Counted from the stretch's first letter, positions 44,752 to 53,370 are shown. The stretch is DNA of 64,000 nt from Chitinophagales bacterium (GCA_020636505.1 JACJXR010000001.1:186001-250000); one strand, 5' to 3'. The notes: a model not told the origin generated them from the letters alone. A program made the numbers and translations.

Positions 44752-45564
44752 ATGCAAACCACACTCAGAAATTTCATCATAATAGCCATTGGCTCAATAC
44801 TTTTGACGGCATGTTCCAACTACGAACGTGTGCTGAAAAGCAATGACGTGAACTATAAGTTGACCAAAGCAAATCAGTATTACGAGCAAAAGAGGTATCA
44901 ACAAGCCAACGCTGTTTACGAAAGCCTGCTGTTGGTGATGAAAAACACCAAAAACTACGAACCGCTTTACTATCGCTACGCATACAGCTACTATCATTTG
45001 GACGATTTCTTGTCCGCATCATACCACTTTAAGAACTTTGTGGACTTCTTCCCGAACAGTAAAGATGCTGAGGAATGCGAGTATATGCATGCCTATTGCC
45101 TGTTCAAGGAGTCGCCGAAACCATCTCTGGATCAGAACTATACAAGAAAGGCCTTGGGAGCCATGCAGACCTATATCAATGCATACCCCAACAGCAAAAG
45201 GATAAAAGAAGCCAACCAAATAGTACAAGAAAGTCACGCCAAGTTGCAGAAGAAAGCTGCCGATGCAGCCAAGTTGTACTACAACATCGGCCAATACAAG
45301 GCGGCAAGTGTGGCTTACAGATATGTACTTACCGAATACCCCGAATCATCAAGGGCAGACGAGTATAAGTACATGATAATGAAGTCTTGGTACGAATATG
45401 CAAAGCAAAGTATCAGGAGCAAACAAGAGGAGCGATATGCCAATGTATTGAGCTCTTACAAAGAATTACAACAAGAATTCCCAAATTCTAAATACCTTAG
45501 CGACGCGAAAAAGTATTTCTCGCTCGCAGACGACAACATAAAAAAGCTAAGAAATGAGCAGTAA
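44752..45564 (+). CDS. bamD: Outer-membrane assembly lipoprotein BamD
   Basis: The 270-residue lipoprotein (lipobox LLTAC) has TPR-like repeats across its length: YKLTKANQYYEQKRYQQANAVYESLLLVMKNTKNYEPLYYRYAYSYYHLDDFLSASYHFKNFVDFFPNSKDAEECEYMHAYC, the YfiO/BamD pattern. It works with BamA in inserting outer-membrane proteins. Start chosen at the ATG at 44752; an in-frame GTG at 44641 lies upstream of the promoter element. It is followed, with an 11-bp overlap, by the omega-like gene. Confidence 0.9.
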   Translation: MQTTLRNFIIIAIGSILLTACSNYERVLKSNDVNYKLTKANQYYEQKRYQQANAVYESLLLVMKNTKNYEPLYYRYAYSYYHLDDFLSASYHFKNFVDFFPNSKDAEECEYMHAYCLFKESPKPSLDQNYTRKALGAMQTYINAYPNSKRIKEANQIVQESHAKLQKKAADAAKLYYNIGQYKAASVAYRYVLTEYPESSRADEYKYMIMKSWYEYAKQSIRSKQEERYANVLSSYKELQQEFPNSKYLSDAKKYFSLADDNIKKLRNEQ

Positions 45565-45874
45565 CAAAAAAGCAATGGCGGCGGTTGACCCGATAGCAAG
45601 AACAAGAGATGTGAACGCCATGAAAGCTAAAACAGGCAATCTGTATGAATCCATCGTGGTAATAGCAAAGCGTGCCAACCAAATATCGGTGAGCATGAAA
45701 GAAGAGCTGCACCGCAAGCTGGACGAGTTCAGCAGCCATACTGACAACCTGGAAGAAATTCACGAGAACAAAGAGCAAATCGAGATATCTCGTATCTATG
45801 AGCGTATGGCCAACCCTGCATTGCAGGCAACAGCCGAGTTCATGGATGACAAAATTTACTATCGTAAGAAATAG
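45554..45874 (+). CDS. RNA polymerase omega-like (Rpb6 family) subunit
   Basis: The 106-residue protein has the Bacteroidota omega/Rpb6-like pattern: TGNLYESIVVIAKRANQISVSMKEELHRKLDEF (~27-58), where the first part corresponds to the omega helix that holds beta-prime. It overlaps the end of bamD by 11 bp, an arrangement seen widely in Bacteroidota. In many relatives coaBC follows; here a terminator does. Confidence 0.85.
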   Translation: MSSNKKAMAAVDPIARTRDVNAMKAKTGNLYESIVVIAKRANQISVSMKEELHRKLDEFSSHTDNLEEIHENKEQIEISRIYERMANPALQATAEFMDDKIYYRKK

Positions 45875-45903
45875 TATAAACGTCGTTTACCTGTCAAATA
45901 ATA

Positions 45904-45940
45904 GAAGCTGCTCCGTATCACGGAGCGGCTTCGCCTTTTT
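45904..45940 (+). terminator. Terminator after the omega-like gene
   Basis: GAAGC-t-GCTCCG and CGGAGC-g-GCTTC form an 11-bp stem with one mismatch and a 5-base loop, followed by a T-run. Confidence 0.85.
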
Positions 45941-45976
45941 AGGTCATGTCGTATCTTCGGCTATTCAACACCTGCA

Positions 45977-46675
45977 ATGAACAAAAAATACAAACATATC
46001 TTCTTCGACCTCGACCATACACTATGGGACTTCGATAAAAACTCGGAGTACACGCTTCAAAAACTATATACCGACTACAATCTTAAAAATGTAGGCATCC
46101 CCGATTTCAAAACCTTCCTCCACACCTACAACGCACACAACGAAAGGCTTTGGGCAAGGTTTCGCTCAGGATTCATCAAACGCGACGAGCTGCGCTGGAA
46201 AAGGTTTTGGCTCACCATGCTCGATTTTCAAATAGGCGATACCGTTCTGGCCAACGAGTTGAGCATGGCATATTTGGAGCTACTGCCCACGCAGACCATA
46301 CTTACCCCACATGCCAAAGAGTTGTTGGAGTATTGCAACGAACATTACAGCATACACCTGATAACCAACGGCTACGAGCTCACTCAAAAAATGAAGCTTC
46401 AGTTCTCCGGTATCAGTGCTTACTTCAGCGAGGTGTTTACTTCTGAGCGATGCAACGGTATCAAGCCTCACAAAGAGATATTTGAATTTGCCCTCTCCAC
46501 CACCGGTGCCGGTATTGAGGAAAGCATCATGGTTGGCGACGCCTTGGATGTGGACATACTCGGTGCCGCTAACGTGGGTATGGATCAGGTATATTACAAC
46601 CCCACAAAAATGCAGCACGACCGCAAGCCCACTTACGAAGTGGCCAGCCTAAGCGAACTGAAATCCATATTCTAA
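45977..46675 (+). CDS. HAD-superfamily hydrolase, YjjG-like nucleotidase
   Basis: The 232-residue protein has HAD motif I FFDLDHTLWDFDKN (~9-22), motif II LITNGYE (~117), motif III Lys in CNGIKPHKEIFEFAL and motif IV MVGDALDVDILGAANVGMDQVYYNP (~187). The cap and length fit the YjjG group, which dephosphorylates pyrimidine nucleotides and removes non-canonical ones. Its end overlaps the convergent DUF721 gene by 4 bp. Confidence 0.88.
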   Translation: MNKKYKHIFFDLDHTLWDFDKNSEYTLQKLYTDYNLKNVGIPDFKTFLHTYNAHNERLWARFRSGFIKRDELRWKRFWLTMLDFQIGDTVLANELSMAYLELLPTQTILTPHAKELLEYCNEHYSIHLITNGYELTQKMKLQFSGISAYFSEVFTSERCNGIKPHKEIFEFALSTTGAGIEESIMVGDALDVDILGAANVGMDQVYYNPTKMQHDRKPTYEVASLSELKSIF

Positions 46676-46953
46676 CTGATGACTATCTCGGTAATGGCGG
46701 TTTCGCCAAGGTAGAGGTTGATGTTCTCCATCAATTGCTGTTTGCCCATGTTCAGCTCTTGCTTCAGCACGGCAACGTCCGAGTATATGATGAGTTTCTT
46801 ATTGTACAGCTTGATGTCGCGGGTATATTTGGCGATGGTCTTGCCCACTATCTGCTCCCACTCTTGCCTCAGGCGCAGTTCGGTGGCTTTGGGCTTCCAG
46901 CCCGATTGCTCCATCAGCAGTTTTATGGCATCTCCAATGCTGTATTCTCCCAT
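46672..46953 (-). CDS. DUF721 (DciA-like) protein
   Basis: The 93-residue protein fits DUF721: IGDAIKLLMEQSGWKPKATELRLRQEWEQIVGKTIAKYTRDIKLYNKKLIIYSDVAVLKQELNMGKQQLMENIN. DciA proteins of this family load the replicative helicase in bacteria lacking DnaC/DnaI. It is short, without the extra domain of some DciA proteins. Usually it lies near recF or gyrB; here it does not. Confidence 0.83.
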   Translation of the reverse strand: MGEYSIGDAIKLLMEQSGWKPKATELRLRQEWEQIVGKTIAKYTRDIKLYNKKLIIYSDVAVLKQELNMGKQQLMENINLYLGETAITEIVIS

Positions 46954-46988
46954 GTGTGCAAGTTACATTTTAGTGGAGAGAATCTAGC

Positions 46989-47058
46989 CCTTTGTTCGTA
47001 CACCTCACCAACAAATAAAACATAGTAACTTACTTCTATAAAAGAACACCAACAAGGG
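46989..47058. repeat. Composite palindromic element, copy a (degenerate left end)
   Basis: A 70-bp element with a degraded left arm CCTTTGTTCGTACACCT, an inner CACCAACAAA, a conserved middle (AAAACATAGTA, CTTACTTCTAT) and the right arm AAGAACACCAACAAGGG. It is nearly identical, from the inner arm to the end, to copy b at 47708-47776. The two copies bracket the orphan lipoprotein gene. Confidence 0.75.
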
Positions 47059-47143
47059 CGAAAAAGTGTTCAACTACACAATGGCGAAATAATTGATATT
47101 AATACATGGAATAATAGTTTTATTAATTTAGATCCACAAAGTA

Positions 47144-47698
47144 GTGATACCAAAACTGATAAATATTAGGATATTTCTCCTGTTTTATTCTATACTTATT
47201 TTTACTCTTCTTTTGATATCGTGTAAAGTAAGAGAAAAGGAGTATTGGCTGCCGGAGAATACTAAGGGAGCTTATGCTGTAGTGTTTGATGTAATGTCTG
47301 CTGACGCAGTAAAGAATATTAATGATAGTATAGTCTACTATATTGATAGTACGCATATATTATACGTAAATGATAACATTGAATACGGTGATTTCCATAT
47401 GAATTTTTGTGTAAACTCAGACTCTGAAATTCAACATGAAATTTACTTTGAGGATCCAGGTAGCAATCCTGATCAAAATGAATTAGTTGTGAAGTTCCAT
47501 CGGTCTGGTACCTTTTGTAAAGTAGTTGACAATAAAATTAAAAAATGTGTTGAACATGAGTTGTTTTTTATTGGGCATCGAAATATAAATTCTAATAAAC
47601 AAGTACAGCTGTTTGAGAAAAAAATACAAATTATACTCGATTCATTAATCAGTAACGATCTCATAAGATATAAAACCTCGCCACTTATTGGCGGATAG
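47144..47698 (+). CDS. Orphan Cys-lipoprotein, AT-rich
   Basis: The 184-residue protein starts with GTG and has a lipoprotein signal (lipobox LLLISC). The body (YWLPENTKGAYAVVFDV, IHYDSTHILYVNDNIEYGDF-like strands) has no recognised domain. Codon and base use are much more AT-rich than in the neighbouring core genes, suggesting acquisition. It lies between composite palindromic elements a and b. Confidence 0.65.
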   Translation: MIPKLINIRIFLLFYSILIFTLLLISCKVREKEYWLPENTKGAYAVVFDVMSADAVKNINDSIVYYIDSTHILYVNDNIEYGDFHMNFCVNSDSEIQHEIYFEDPGSNPDQNELVVKFHRSGTFCKVVDNKIKKCVEHELFFIGHRNINSNKQVQLFEKKIQIILDSLISNDLIRYKTSPLIGG

Positions 47699-47707
47699 TT
47701 TTTTCCG

Positions 47708-47776
47708 CCTTTGTTGGTGTTCTTCACCAACAAACAAAACATAGTATCTTACTTCTATTAAGAACACCAACAAGGG
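47708..47776. repeat. Composite palindromic element, copy b (17-bp terminal inverted repeats)
   Basis: The 69-bp element begins CCTTTGTTGGTGTTCTT and ends AAGAACACCAACAAGGG, which are inverted repeats matching at 16 of 17 positions. The left arm can also fold with the inner CACCAACAAA to give the short palindrome shared by the other copies. Its right end supplies the AAGGG that could serve as ribosome binding site of the next gene. Confidence 0.8.
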
Positions 47777-47784
47777 TGAAAAAA

Positions 47785-48504
47785 GTGAAGAATGAATACT
47801 CAATACGAATAAGTATCATTTTAGTTTTATTTGTTCTATGCAATGTAAATACTAAAGCACAAACAAATAAAACGATTATCATAGATACAGTAGTAGGTTA
47901 TACTTCAGAGATGCAGTTTCATGATCTCATTGTTCAATCTGTACCTGAAAAAGGCAAAGAGCTTATTGCTAATCTTAATTTTCAACCTAAGATTATTGTG
48001 TCGAATGAATATCCAAATGTTGTTGTGACTGAACTAAATATTGATGCTGTTGCATTGCTTTTAGATGATAAAGGAGGTGTCTTAAAATTGTTATCAATCG
48101 ATAATATACCCGGTGATACAATTAAAATTGATAAGTGGGTAGTGTACGAGAATGGTTTATCCGACACAATACATGGTAATAAGTTTTTTTTCCAAATGTA
48201 TAACGATAGCATGGCAAAAAAACCATATAAAACAGAGCGGATCTTATCTATAAAGAAAAATCATGGCTGTAGAAATGTTAATAGCATTGATGTTAAAATA
48301 AATAATACTCTCCATAAGGTTCCCGTAGATGTTATTACAGTTCGTCCATTATTGCTAAGTAGCTTTCAAGGACATCTTTCAAAGAAAAAGTATAAAAAAT
48401 TTCTAATGAAAAATGTGAATGATAAGACAGTTTATCGATATCAAGTGTTTATGGGTGAAAAAGGCACTTACAGTCAACGATATGATGCTGAACTCGAATT
48501 GTAG
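47785..48504 (+). CDS. Orphan secreted protein, AT-rich
   Basis: The 239-residue protein has a signal peptide (MKNEYSIRISIILVLFVLCNVNTKAQ) and a body without a recognised domain. Two cysteines lie in the signal and in KNHGCRNVN. The start is probably the GTG at 47785, about 9 bp after AAGGG at the end of element b; a GTG at 47776 inside the element is possible. Composition is AT-rich like the preceding gene. The next palindrome follows 12 bp after its stop codon. Confidence 0.65.
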   Translation: MKNEYSIRISIILVLFVLCNVNTKAQTNKTIIIDTVVGYTSEMQFHDLIVQSVPEKGKELIANLNFQPKIIVSNEYPNVVVTELNIDAVALLLDDKGGVLKLLSIDNIPGDTIKIDKWVVYENGLSDTIHGNKFFFQMYNDSMAKKPYKTERILSIKKNHGCRNVNSIDVKINNTLHKVPVDVITVRPLLLSSFQGHLSKKKYKKFLMKNVNDKTVYRYQVFMGEKGTYSQRYDAELEL

Positions 48505-48515
48505 TGCCTCCCGCC

Positions 48516-48540
48516 TTTGTTGGTGTTCTTCACCAAAAAC
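48516..48540. repeat. Short palindrome, copy c (right arm degraded)
   Basis: TTTGTTGGTG-TTCTT-CACCAAAAAC: same arms and spacer as element b, with the end of the right arm changed. It lies directly after the orphan gene. Confidence 0.7.
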
Positions 48541-48596
48541 CCAAGAAACCACCACCGTAAATGACCGCCATATATATTTCTAAAACAAAATACTTG

Positions 48597-48631
48597 TTTG
48601 GTACTTTTATTAAAGGATTTCCCTATCTTTG
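48597..48631 (+). promoter_or_regulatory. rpsO promoter, TTTG-N23-TATCTTTG
   Basis: TATCTTTG (48624-48631) fits TAnnTTTG exactly, and a TTTG lies 23 bp before it. The start codon is 40 bp downstream. Confidence 0.6.
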
Positions 48632-48671
48632 CAAGCTGAAAAAGTGTAGTTATATTAAAAATTCGATTTAA

Positions 48672-48944
48672 ATGTCTTATTTAACCGCTGAAAAGAAGGC
48701 TAATATCTTTAAAACATACGGTGGCAGCGAAAAGAACACCGGCTCAATAGAAGGCCAAGTAGCGCTTCTTACAGAGCGTATCAATTCTATTTCAGGTCAT
48801 CTGAAGCAGAACAAAAAAGATTTTTCTACTCATCGTGGACTAATGAAAATGGTTGGACGCCGCAAACGCTTATTGCAGTATCTCAACAAAACCAACCTTG
48901 AGTCTTACCGCTCATTGATTGAGAAACTCGGTCTACGTAAATAA
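48672..48944 (+). CDS. rpsO: 30S ribosomal protein S15
   Basis: The 90-residue protein has the S15 pattern: GSEKNTGSIEGQVALLTERINSISGHLKQNKKDFSTHRGLMKMVGRRKRLLQYLNKTNLESYRSLIEKLGLRK. It binds 16S rRNA early in 30S assembly. It precedes pnp, the classic rpsO-pnp order, with a hairpin between them. Confidence 0.98.
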   Translation: MSYLTAEKKANIFKTYGGSEKNTGSIEGQVALLTERINSISGHLKQNKKDFSTHRGLMKMVGRRKRLLQYLNKTNLESYRSLIEKLGLRK

Positions 48945-48958
48945 GTAACAATATTCAG

Positions 48959-48994
48959 CTATTCCCAACTATTAAGTTGGGAATAGTCTTTTTT
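48959..48994 (+). terminator. Hairpin between rpsO and pnp
   Basis: CTATTCCCAACT and AGTTGGGAATAG form a perfect 12-bp stem with a 4-base loop, followed by TC and six T. Since pnp starts only 22 bp later, this is likely a leaky terminator or processing site between the two genes. Confidence 0.85.
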
Positions 48995-49016
48995 GAACAC
49001 ATTAAAAATTTATTTT

Positions 49017-51377
49017 ATGATTCCCAAACCCATTTCCGTATCATTTCAAATGGGCGATGGACGTGAAGTCAGCTTGGAAACAGGGCGTATGGCCCGCCAG
49101 GCCGATGGAGCAGTAGTCGTGCGACAAGGTAACGCAATGATACTGGCTACTGTTGTAGCAGCTAATGAACCCAGACCGGGAGTAGATTTCTTCCCACTGT
49201 CTGTGGACTATCAAGAGAAATTCGCATCAGCAGGACGCATACCGGGCTCATTCTTCAAAAGAGAAGGCCGTATCACAGATTCAGAAGTATTGGTATCTCG
49301 TTTGGTTGACCGTGCACTTCGCCCATTGTTCCCTGACGATTACAGGTGCGATGTACAGGTACTTATATCACTTATATCTTCCGACCAAGAAGTATTGCCG
49401 GATGCTTTGGCATGCTTGGCGGCTTCTGCGGCATTGGCCGTTTCGGATGTTCCCATTCAAGAGATCATCTCCGAGGTACGTGTTGCAAGGATAAACGGCG
49501 AAATGGTCATCAACCCTACCCGCACTCAGTGGGCAGACGCCGATATGGACTTCATCATCGCAGCCACTCAAGACAACATCATGATGGTGGAAGGTGAGTC
49601 CAAAGAATGTCAAGAAGCAGATATCGTTAAAGCGTTGGAAGTGGCGCACGAAGCCATCCGCGGACAGATTAAGGCTCAGGCGGAACTACGCGACAAAGCA
49701 GGTGTTACCGGCAAGCGCGAAGTTGTGGCTCCTTACGAGAACGAAGAACTTAAGAAAAGAATAGAAGCATTCGCTTCAGACAGGATAGCTGAGATAGCCA
49801 AAGGCGCATTGCCAAAGCATCAGCGTAGCGAAGGCTTGAAGCAAATACGTACCGACTTTGCAGAAACCATCGCTGAAGGTGAGCTGACAGAAGATGACGA
49901 ACCATTGGTTAAGAAATACTTCGGTAAGTTGGAGAAAAAGATCATCCGCGGTATTGTATTGGATACCCGCAGCAGGTTGGATGGCCGTCAACTTGATGAA
50001 GTTCGTCCGTTGACCATCGAAACGGATGTATTGCCTTCACCTCACGGTTCCGCATTGTTCACCCGTGGCGAAACACAATCGTTGACCACTGTGACCTTGG
50101 GTACCAGCGAAGATGAGTTGTTGGTGGAAACCGCTGCTACATCAGACTATCAAAATTTCATACTGCACTACAACTTCCCTCCGTTCTCAACAGGCGAAAC
50201 AAGGCCTATGCGCGGACCGGGACGTCGTGAGATAGGACACGGTAACCTTGCCAAGCGTTCGCTTGCGCAAATGTTGCCGAATGCAGAGTCTTTCCCATAT
50301 ACCATCCGTATCGTGTCGGATATTTTGGAGTCAAACGGTTCTTCATCAATGGCTACGGTTTGTGCCGGTTCATTGGCTATGATGGATGCGGGTGTTCCTT
50401 ATCCTAAACACGTAAGTGGTGTGGCCATGGGTATGATATCCGAAGGCGATAAGTACGCGATACTTACCGACATTCTTGGTGATGAAGATCACCTTGGTGA
50501 TATGGACTTTAAAGTAACCGGTACTCGTGATGGTATCTGCGGTATACAAATGGACATCAAAGTGGATGGCTTGAGCATGACCGTTATGGCCGAAGCGCTT
50601 GAGCAAGCTCGTAAGGGTCGTCTGCACATATTGGATGCCATGTACACTGCAATTCCTGAACGTCGTGAAGAATTGAAGCCTCACGCTCCGCGTGTTGTTC
50701 AGTTGAACATCGACCGTGAGTTCATCGGTGCGGTTATCGGACCGGGTGGTAAGATCATTCAAGAAATTCAGCGCGAAACAGGCACTACCATATCTATTGA
50801 GGAAGTGAACGACCGCGGTGAAGTGAAAATATTCGCTTCTGACAAGGCTGCCATCGATAAGGCGCTTGCTTGGGTTAAGGGCATAGTTGCCGTACCTGAA
50901 GTGGGTGAAACTTACGAAGGTAAAGTGAAGTCGATAGTACCGTTCGGTGCATTCGTCGAGTTCATGCCGGGTAAAGAAGGTTTGTTGCACATCTCCGAAG
51001 TAAGCTGGAAACGTTTGGAAACACTGGAAGGTGTATTGGCCGAAGGTGATACCGTTAAGATCAAGCTGATAGGTACAGACCCTAAATCAGGTAAGCTGCG
51101 CCTAAGCCGCAAAGTGTTGATGGAGAAGCCTGAAGGTTACGTGGAACCTGAAAAGCGTGAGCGTCGTGATGGTGACAGAGGCGACCGTAGAGGTGGTGAC
51201 CGTAGAGGTGGTGGAGATCGCCGCCGTAATGACAGAGGCGGAGACCGTCGTCGTGATGACAGAGGTGGCGACCGTAGGGACAACCGCGAAGACCGTCGTC
51301 CTCGTCATGAGAACAACGACCAAGCTCAACAGCAGCCTAAACAAGAAGACAACAACGATGCAGACTTGAAACTGTAA
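49017..51377 (+). CDS. pnp: Polyribonucleotide nucleotidyltransferase (PNPase) with Arg/Gly/Asp-rich tail
   Basis: The 786-residue exoribonuclease degrades RNA 3' to 5' with phosphate. It has two RNase PH domains (FPLSVDYQEKFASAGRIPGSFFKREGR ~58; FPPFSTGETRPMRGPGRREIGHG ~385), a KH domain (IGAVIGPGGKIIQEIQRETG ~568) and an S1 domain (YEGKVKSIVPFGAFVEFMPGKEGLLHISEVSW ~640). The last ~70 residues are an unusual disordered tail of RRGGD-type repeats, encoded by a purine-rich repetitive stretch (51170-51300). I chose the ATG at 49017; an earlier TTG would start within the terminator. Confidence 0.97.
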   Translation: MIPKPISVSFQMGDGREVSLETGRMARQADGAVVVRQGNAMILATVVAANEPRPGVDFFPLSVDYQEKFASAGRIPGSFFKREGRITDSEVLVSRLVDRALRPLFPDDYRCDVQVLISLISSDQEVLPDALACLAASAALAVSDVPIQEIISEVRVARINGEMVINPTRTQWADADMDFIIAATQDNIMMVEGESKECQEADIVKALEVAHEAIRGQIKAQAELRDKAGVTGKREVVAPYENEELKKRIEAFASDRIAEIAKGALPKHQRSEGLKQIRTDFAETIAEGELTEDDEPLVKKYFGKLEKKIIRGIVLDTRSRLDGRQLDEVRPLTIETDVLPSPHGSALFTRGETQSLTTVTLGTSEDELLVETAATSDYQNFILHYNFPPFSTGETRPMRGPGRREIGHGNLAKRSLAQMLPNAESFPYTIRIVSDILESNGSSSMATVCAGSLAMMDAGVPYPKHVSGVAMGMISEGDKYAILTDILGDEDHLGDMDFKVTGTRDGICGIQMDIKVDGLSMTVMAEALEQARKGRLHILDAMYTAIPERREELKPHAPRVVQLNIDREFIGAVIGPGGKIIQEIQRETGTTISIEEVNDRGEVKIFASDKAAIDKALAWVKGIVAVPEVGETYEGKVKSIVPFGAFVEFMPGKEGLLHISEVSWKRLETLEGVLAEGDTVKIKLIGTDPKSGKLRLSRKVLMEKPEGYVEPEKRERRDGDRGDRRGGDRRGGGDRRRNDRGGDRRRDDRGGDRRDNREDRRPRHENNDQAQQQPKQEDNNDADLKL

Positions 51378-51395
51378 GTTGTTTTGGAAGAATAT

Positions 51396-51424
51396 AAAAG
51401 CCCCACGCGATGCGTGGGGCTTTT
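51396..51424 (+). terminator. Terminator after pnp
   Basis: AAAAGCCCCACGC and GCGTGGGGCTTTT form a perfect 13-bp stem with a GAT loop and end in a T-run. Confidence 0.92.
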
Positions 51425-51453
51425 TGTATGTATTGAATATACAATCATTGTTC

Positions 51454-51511
51454 GTCATTGCGAGGAGATAGTTACCATGTAACTATTGACGTGGCAATCT
51501 CACGATAACAC
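51454..51511. repeat. 58-bp structured repeat (REP-like), copy 1
   Basis: Begins GTCATTGCGAGGAGAT and ends GCAATCTC...ATAACAC. An inner perfect stem ATAGTTAC/GTAACTAT lies inside outer ATTGC/GCAAT arms. A second copy at 55325-55382 agrees at 49 of 58 positions, with a compensatory change in the inner stem. Confidence 0.75.
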
Positions 51512-51531
51512 TAATGAATGAAGTTCTCTCC

Positions 51532-51556
51532 CTTGTTGGTGTTCCTCACCAACAAG
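51532..51556. repeat. Short palindrome, copy d (perfect)
   Basis: CTTGTTGGTG-TTCCT-CACCAACAAG, a perfect 10-bp inverted repeat with a 5-base spacer, preceded by CC and followed by CATG. Confidence 0.85.
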
Positions 51557-51607
51557 CATGTTGCGGGTGAAGAATCTCGCAACGGAGTAGTCAACATTTT
51601 TTTCGCT

Positions 51608-51940
51608 TTACTTTACAAGCTCGTATTTATTAAATGTCCCTGTTTCAAGTGAAACATCATATTCTACACCATCTTTACTATAAACTAATAATTTACCTTC
51701 TTGAAAAGCAGTACCTACAAAATACGTTTCGTATTCGGAATGTACTCTTACAGGGTTGCTTATAGTCCATATTAAATCTCCTTTGAACGAATAGCACAGA
51801 ACATTACTTTCTCCATACAGAGTATTATCCAGTAACAAAACAAGCATACCCTGTATTACAAGTATATTCAAAATGCCTTCAATTGTTTGATTATTGATTG
51901 TAAATACTAATTCTGCATTTCTTTGTAATTTTGTACTCAT
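51608..51940 (-). CDS. Small orphan protein, function unknown
   Basis: The 110-residue protein is without a signal peptide or membrane segment and has strand-rich, alternating sequence (TLYGESNVLCYSFKGDLIWTISNPVRVHSEYETYFVGTAFQEGKLLVYSKDGVEYDVSLETG), like one or two beta-propeller blades. No family is recognised. It lies alone between palindromes d and e. Confidence 0.6.
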   Translation of the reverse strand: MSTKLQRNAELVFTINNQTIEGILNILVIQGMLVLLLDNTLYGESNVLCYSFKGDLIWTISNPVRVHSEYETYFVGTAFQEGKLLVYSKDGVEYDVSLETGTFNKYELVK

Positions 51941-51993
51941 ACAAACTATTTTATAGCTTTAGTTTCACTATAAATAACATCTCCTTTTTAGCC

Positions 51994-52018
51994 CTTGTTG
52001 GTGTTCCTCACCAACAAG
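51994..52018. repeat. Short palindrome, copy e (perfect)
   Basis: The sequence is identical to copy d including spacer TTCCT and the following CATG. Confidence 0.85.
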
Positions 52019-52091
52019 CATGTCGCAGGTAAAGAGCACCTGCAGCGTCACAAGTCTACTCTCCTTGAGAGAAGACGGAAGGAGAGGCTCA

Positions 52092-52547
52092 CTAACTCGC
52101 GTGTTCCTTCGTTATCACCCATCTGCCGTCTATCTTCTTCCATATAAATGACGACACCCCGCCAATGGTATCTTCGGCCATGGTTATCTTCCACTCTATG
52201 GTGGTGAATACCGCATTGCTACCCAGCACCTCTTCGTGCAGTAGTTTGTAGGTGTAAGTGCCCATCTTACTCCTGTCTTGAAAATCTTGCAGGTAAGCAT
52301 CAAAAATGGGCTGGTAACCTTTGTCTACACCTGTACGGTTTATCCATACCAGGTCGGGAGAGTTCCAGTAATACGAAAGTGCTTCTTCCAACTTTTGGTC
52401 GTTCCATGCCATCACCATCCCATCCATGGCTTGCACCACTTCGGTATGCATTCTGTCCTTATCTATACTGCGTTCTCCGCTGTTGCAAGACGTGGCTATG
52501 ATGAGCAAATAGCCCACAAATATCTGTGTAAGTATATTGTATCGCAT
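52092..52547 (-). CDS. SnoaL/DUF4440-like lipoprotein
   Basis: The 151-residue lipoprotein (lipobox IIATSC) has an NTF2-like fold pattern: VVQAMDGMVMAWNDQKLEEALSYYWNSPDLVWINRTGVDKGYQPIFDAYLQDF (~38-92), VFTTIEWKITMAEDTIGGVSSFIWKKIDGRWVITKEHAS at the end. Such domains bind small molecules or act as simple enzymes; no catalytic residues can be assigned. It follows the small membrane protein gene by 9 bp on the same strand. Confidence 0.75.
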   Translation of the reverse strand: MRYNILTQIFVGYLLIIATSCNSGERSIDKDRMHTEVVQAMDGMVMAWNDQKLEEALSYYWNSPDLVWINRTGVDKGYQPIFDAYLQDFQDRSKMGTYTYKLLHEEVLGSNAVFTTIEWKITMAEDTIGGVSSFIWKKIDGRWVITKEHAS

Positions 52548-52556
52548 GATGCTAAG

Positions 52557-52808
52557 TTACATCCTATCGAATTCTCCGTTCTCTTCCATCTTCTGTATAT
52601 GTTCTTTGCTGTGGAACAATCGCAACACCATCTTGGTCATCGGTTTCAGAAACAAGGACATGGCAAAAGACATGGTAACGCCGAAGAACAATGCAGAGGA
52701 CGCCAACTTCTTGAAATCCCTATCACCGAACAGTATACTCAGTAGACAAAACATCACTCCATACACCACCACCCCTATCAGGAATTTATAAAGTCTATCG
52801 CGTCTCAT
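52557..52808 (-). CDS. Small two-helix membrane protein
   Basis: The 83-residue protein has two hydrophobic helices (FLIGVVVYGVMFCLLSILF ~9-27; SALFFGVTMSFAMSLFL ~38-54) and a charged C-terminus (HSKEHIQKMEENGEFDRM). No family is recognised. It is probably co-transcribed with the DUF4440-like gene. Confidence 0.6.
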   Translation of the reverse strand: MRRDRLYKFLIGVVVYGVMFCLLSILFGDRDFKKLASSALFFGVTMSFAMSLFLKPMTKMVLRLFHSKEHIQKMEENGEFDRM

Positions 52809-52907
52809 AATTTAAAGATAAGGAAAACAGAAACACTCCTCTCGATGTCATGCTGGACTATATATTGAAAGTGTAAATAGATTTCTTTTGGGGCAGCATA
52901 CTCTCAC

Positions 52908-53330
52908 CTATATAGCAATAACAATAAATAGTGTTAGTAATAAGAAGAAGGATAATACTACTAATATCAGAAGAGTTCTATACTCTTTTAACAAGTTACT
53001 CAAAGCCATATCATTGGTATCAAAAACATTTGAGCTATTTAAAATTAATGGTGATACAATTCGAGTTCCATTCCATCTAGATAACCCCATATATTTTCTA
53101 TATAATTCATCGTCATGCTTTTTCAAATAAGTCGATAGTGATATTTGAATAAAGACATACCTAATACCTAAAATCACAAAAGTTAATAAACCAAATATCA
53201 TGACACTTGAAATGGGACTGAACCAGCCAAATCCAAATAAATAGCAACAGAATAGGATAACAAGTAAGTAATACGCAATATAAATGTTTGCAACACTTAA
53301 TAATTTTGCTTTGTCGTTCCTCATTTCCAT
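52908..53330 (-). CDS. Orphan membrane protein, AT-rich
   Basis: The 140-residue protein has three predicted membrane helices (IYIAYYLLVILFCCYLFGF, SSVMIFGLLTFVILGI, LLILVVLSFFLLLTLFIVIAI at the C-terminus) and a cytoplasmic middle part. It is AT-rich like the other orphan genes. I recognise no family. Confidence 0.6.
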   Translation of the reverse strand: MEMRNDKAKLLSVANIYIAYYLLVILFCCYLFGFGWFSPISSVMIFGLLTFVILGIRYVFIQISLSTYLKKHDDELYRKYMGLSRWNGTRIVSPLILNSSNVFDTNDMALSNLLKEYRTLLILVVLSFFLLLTLFIVIAI

Positions 53331-53370
53331 TACTTCACTTTAGTTTTCTTGTAGATTTAACACATTCACC

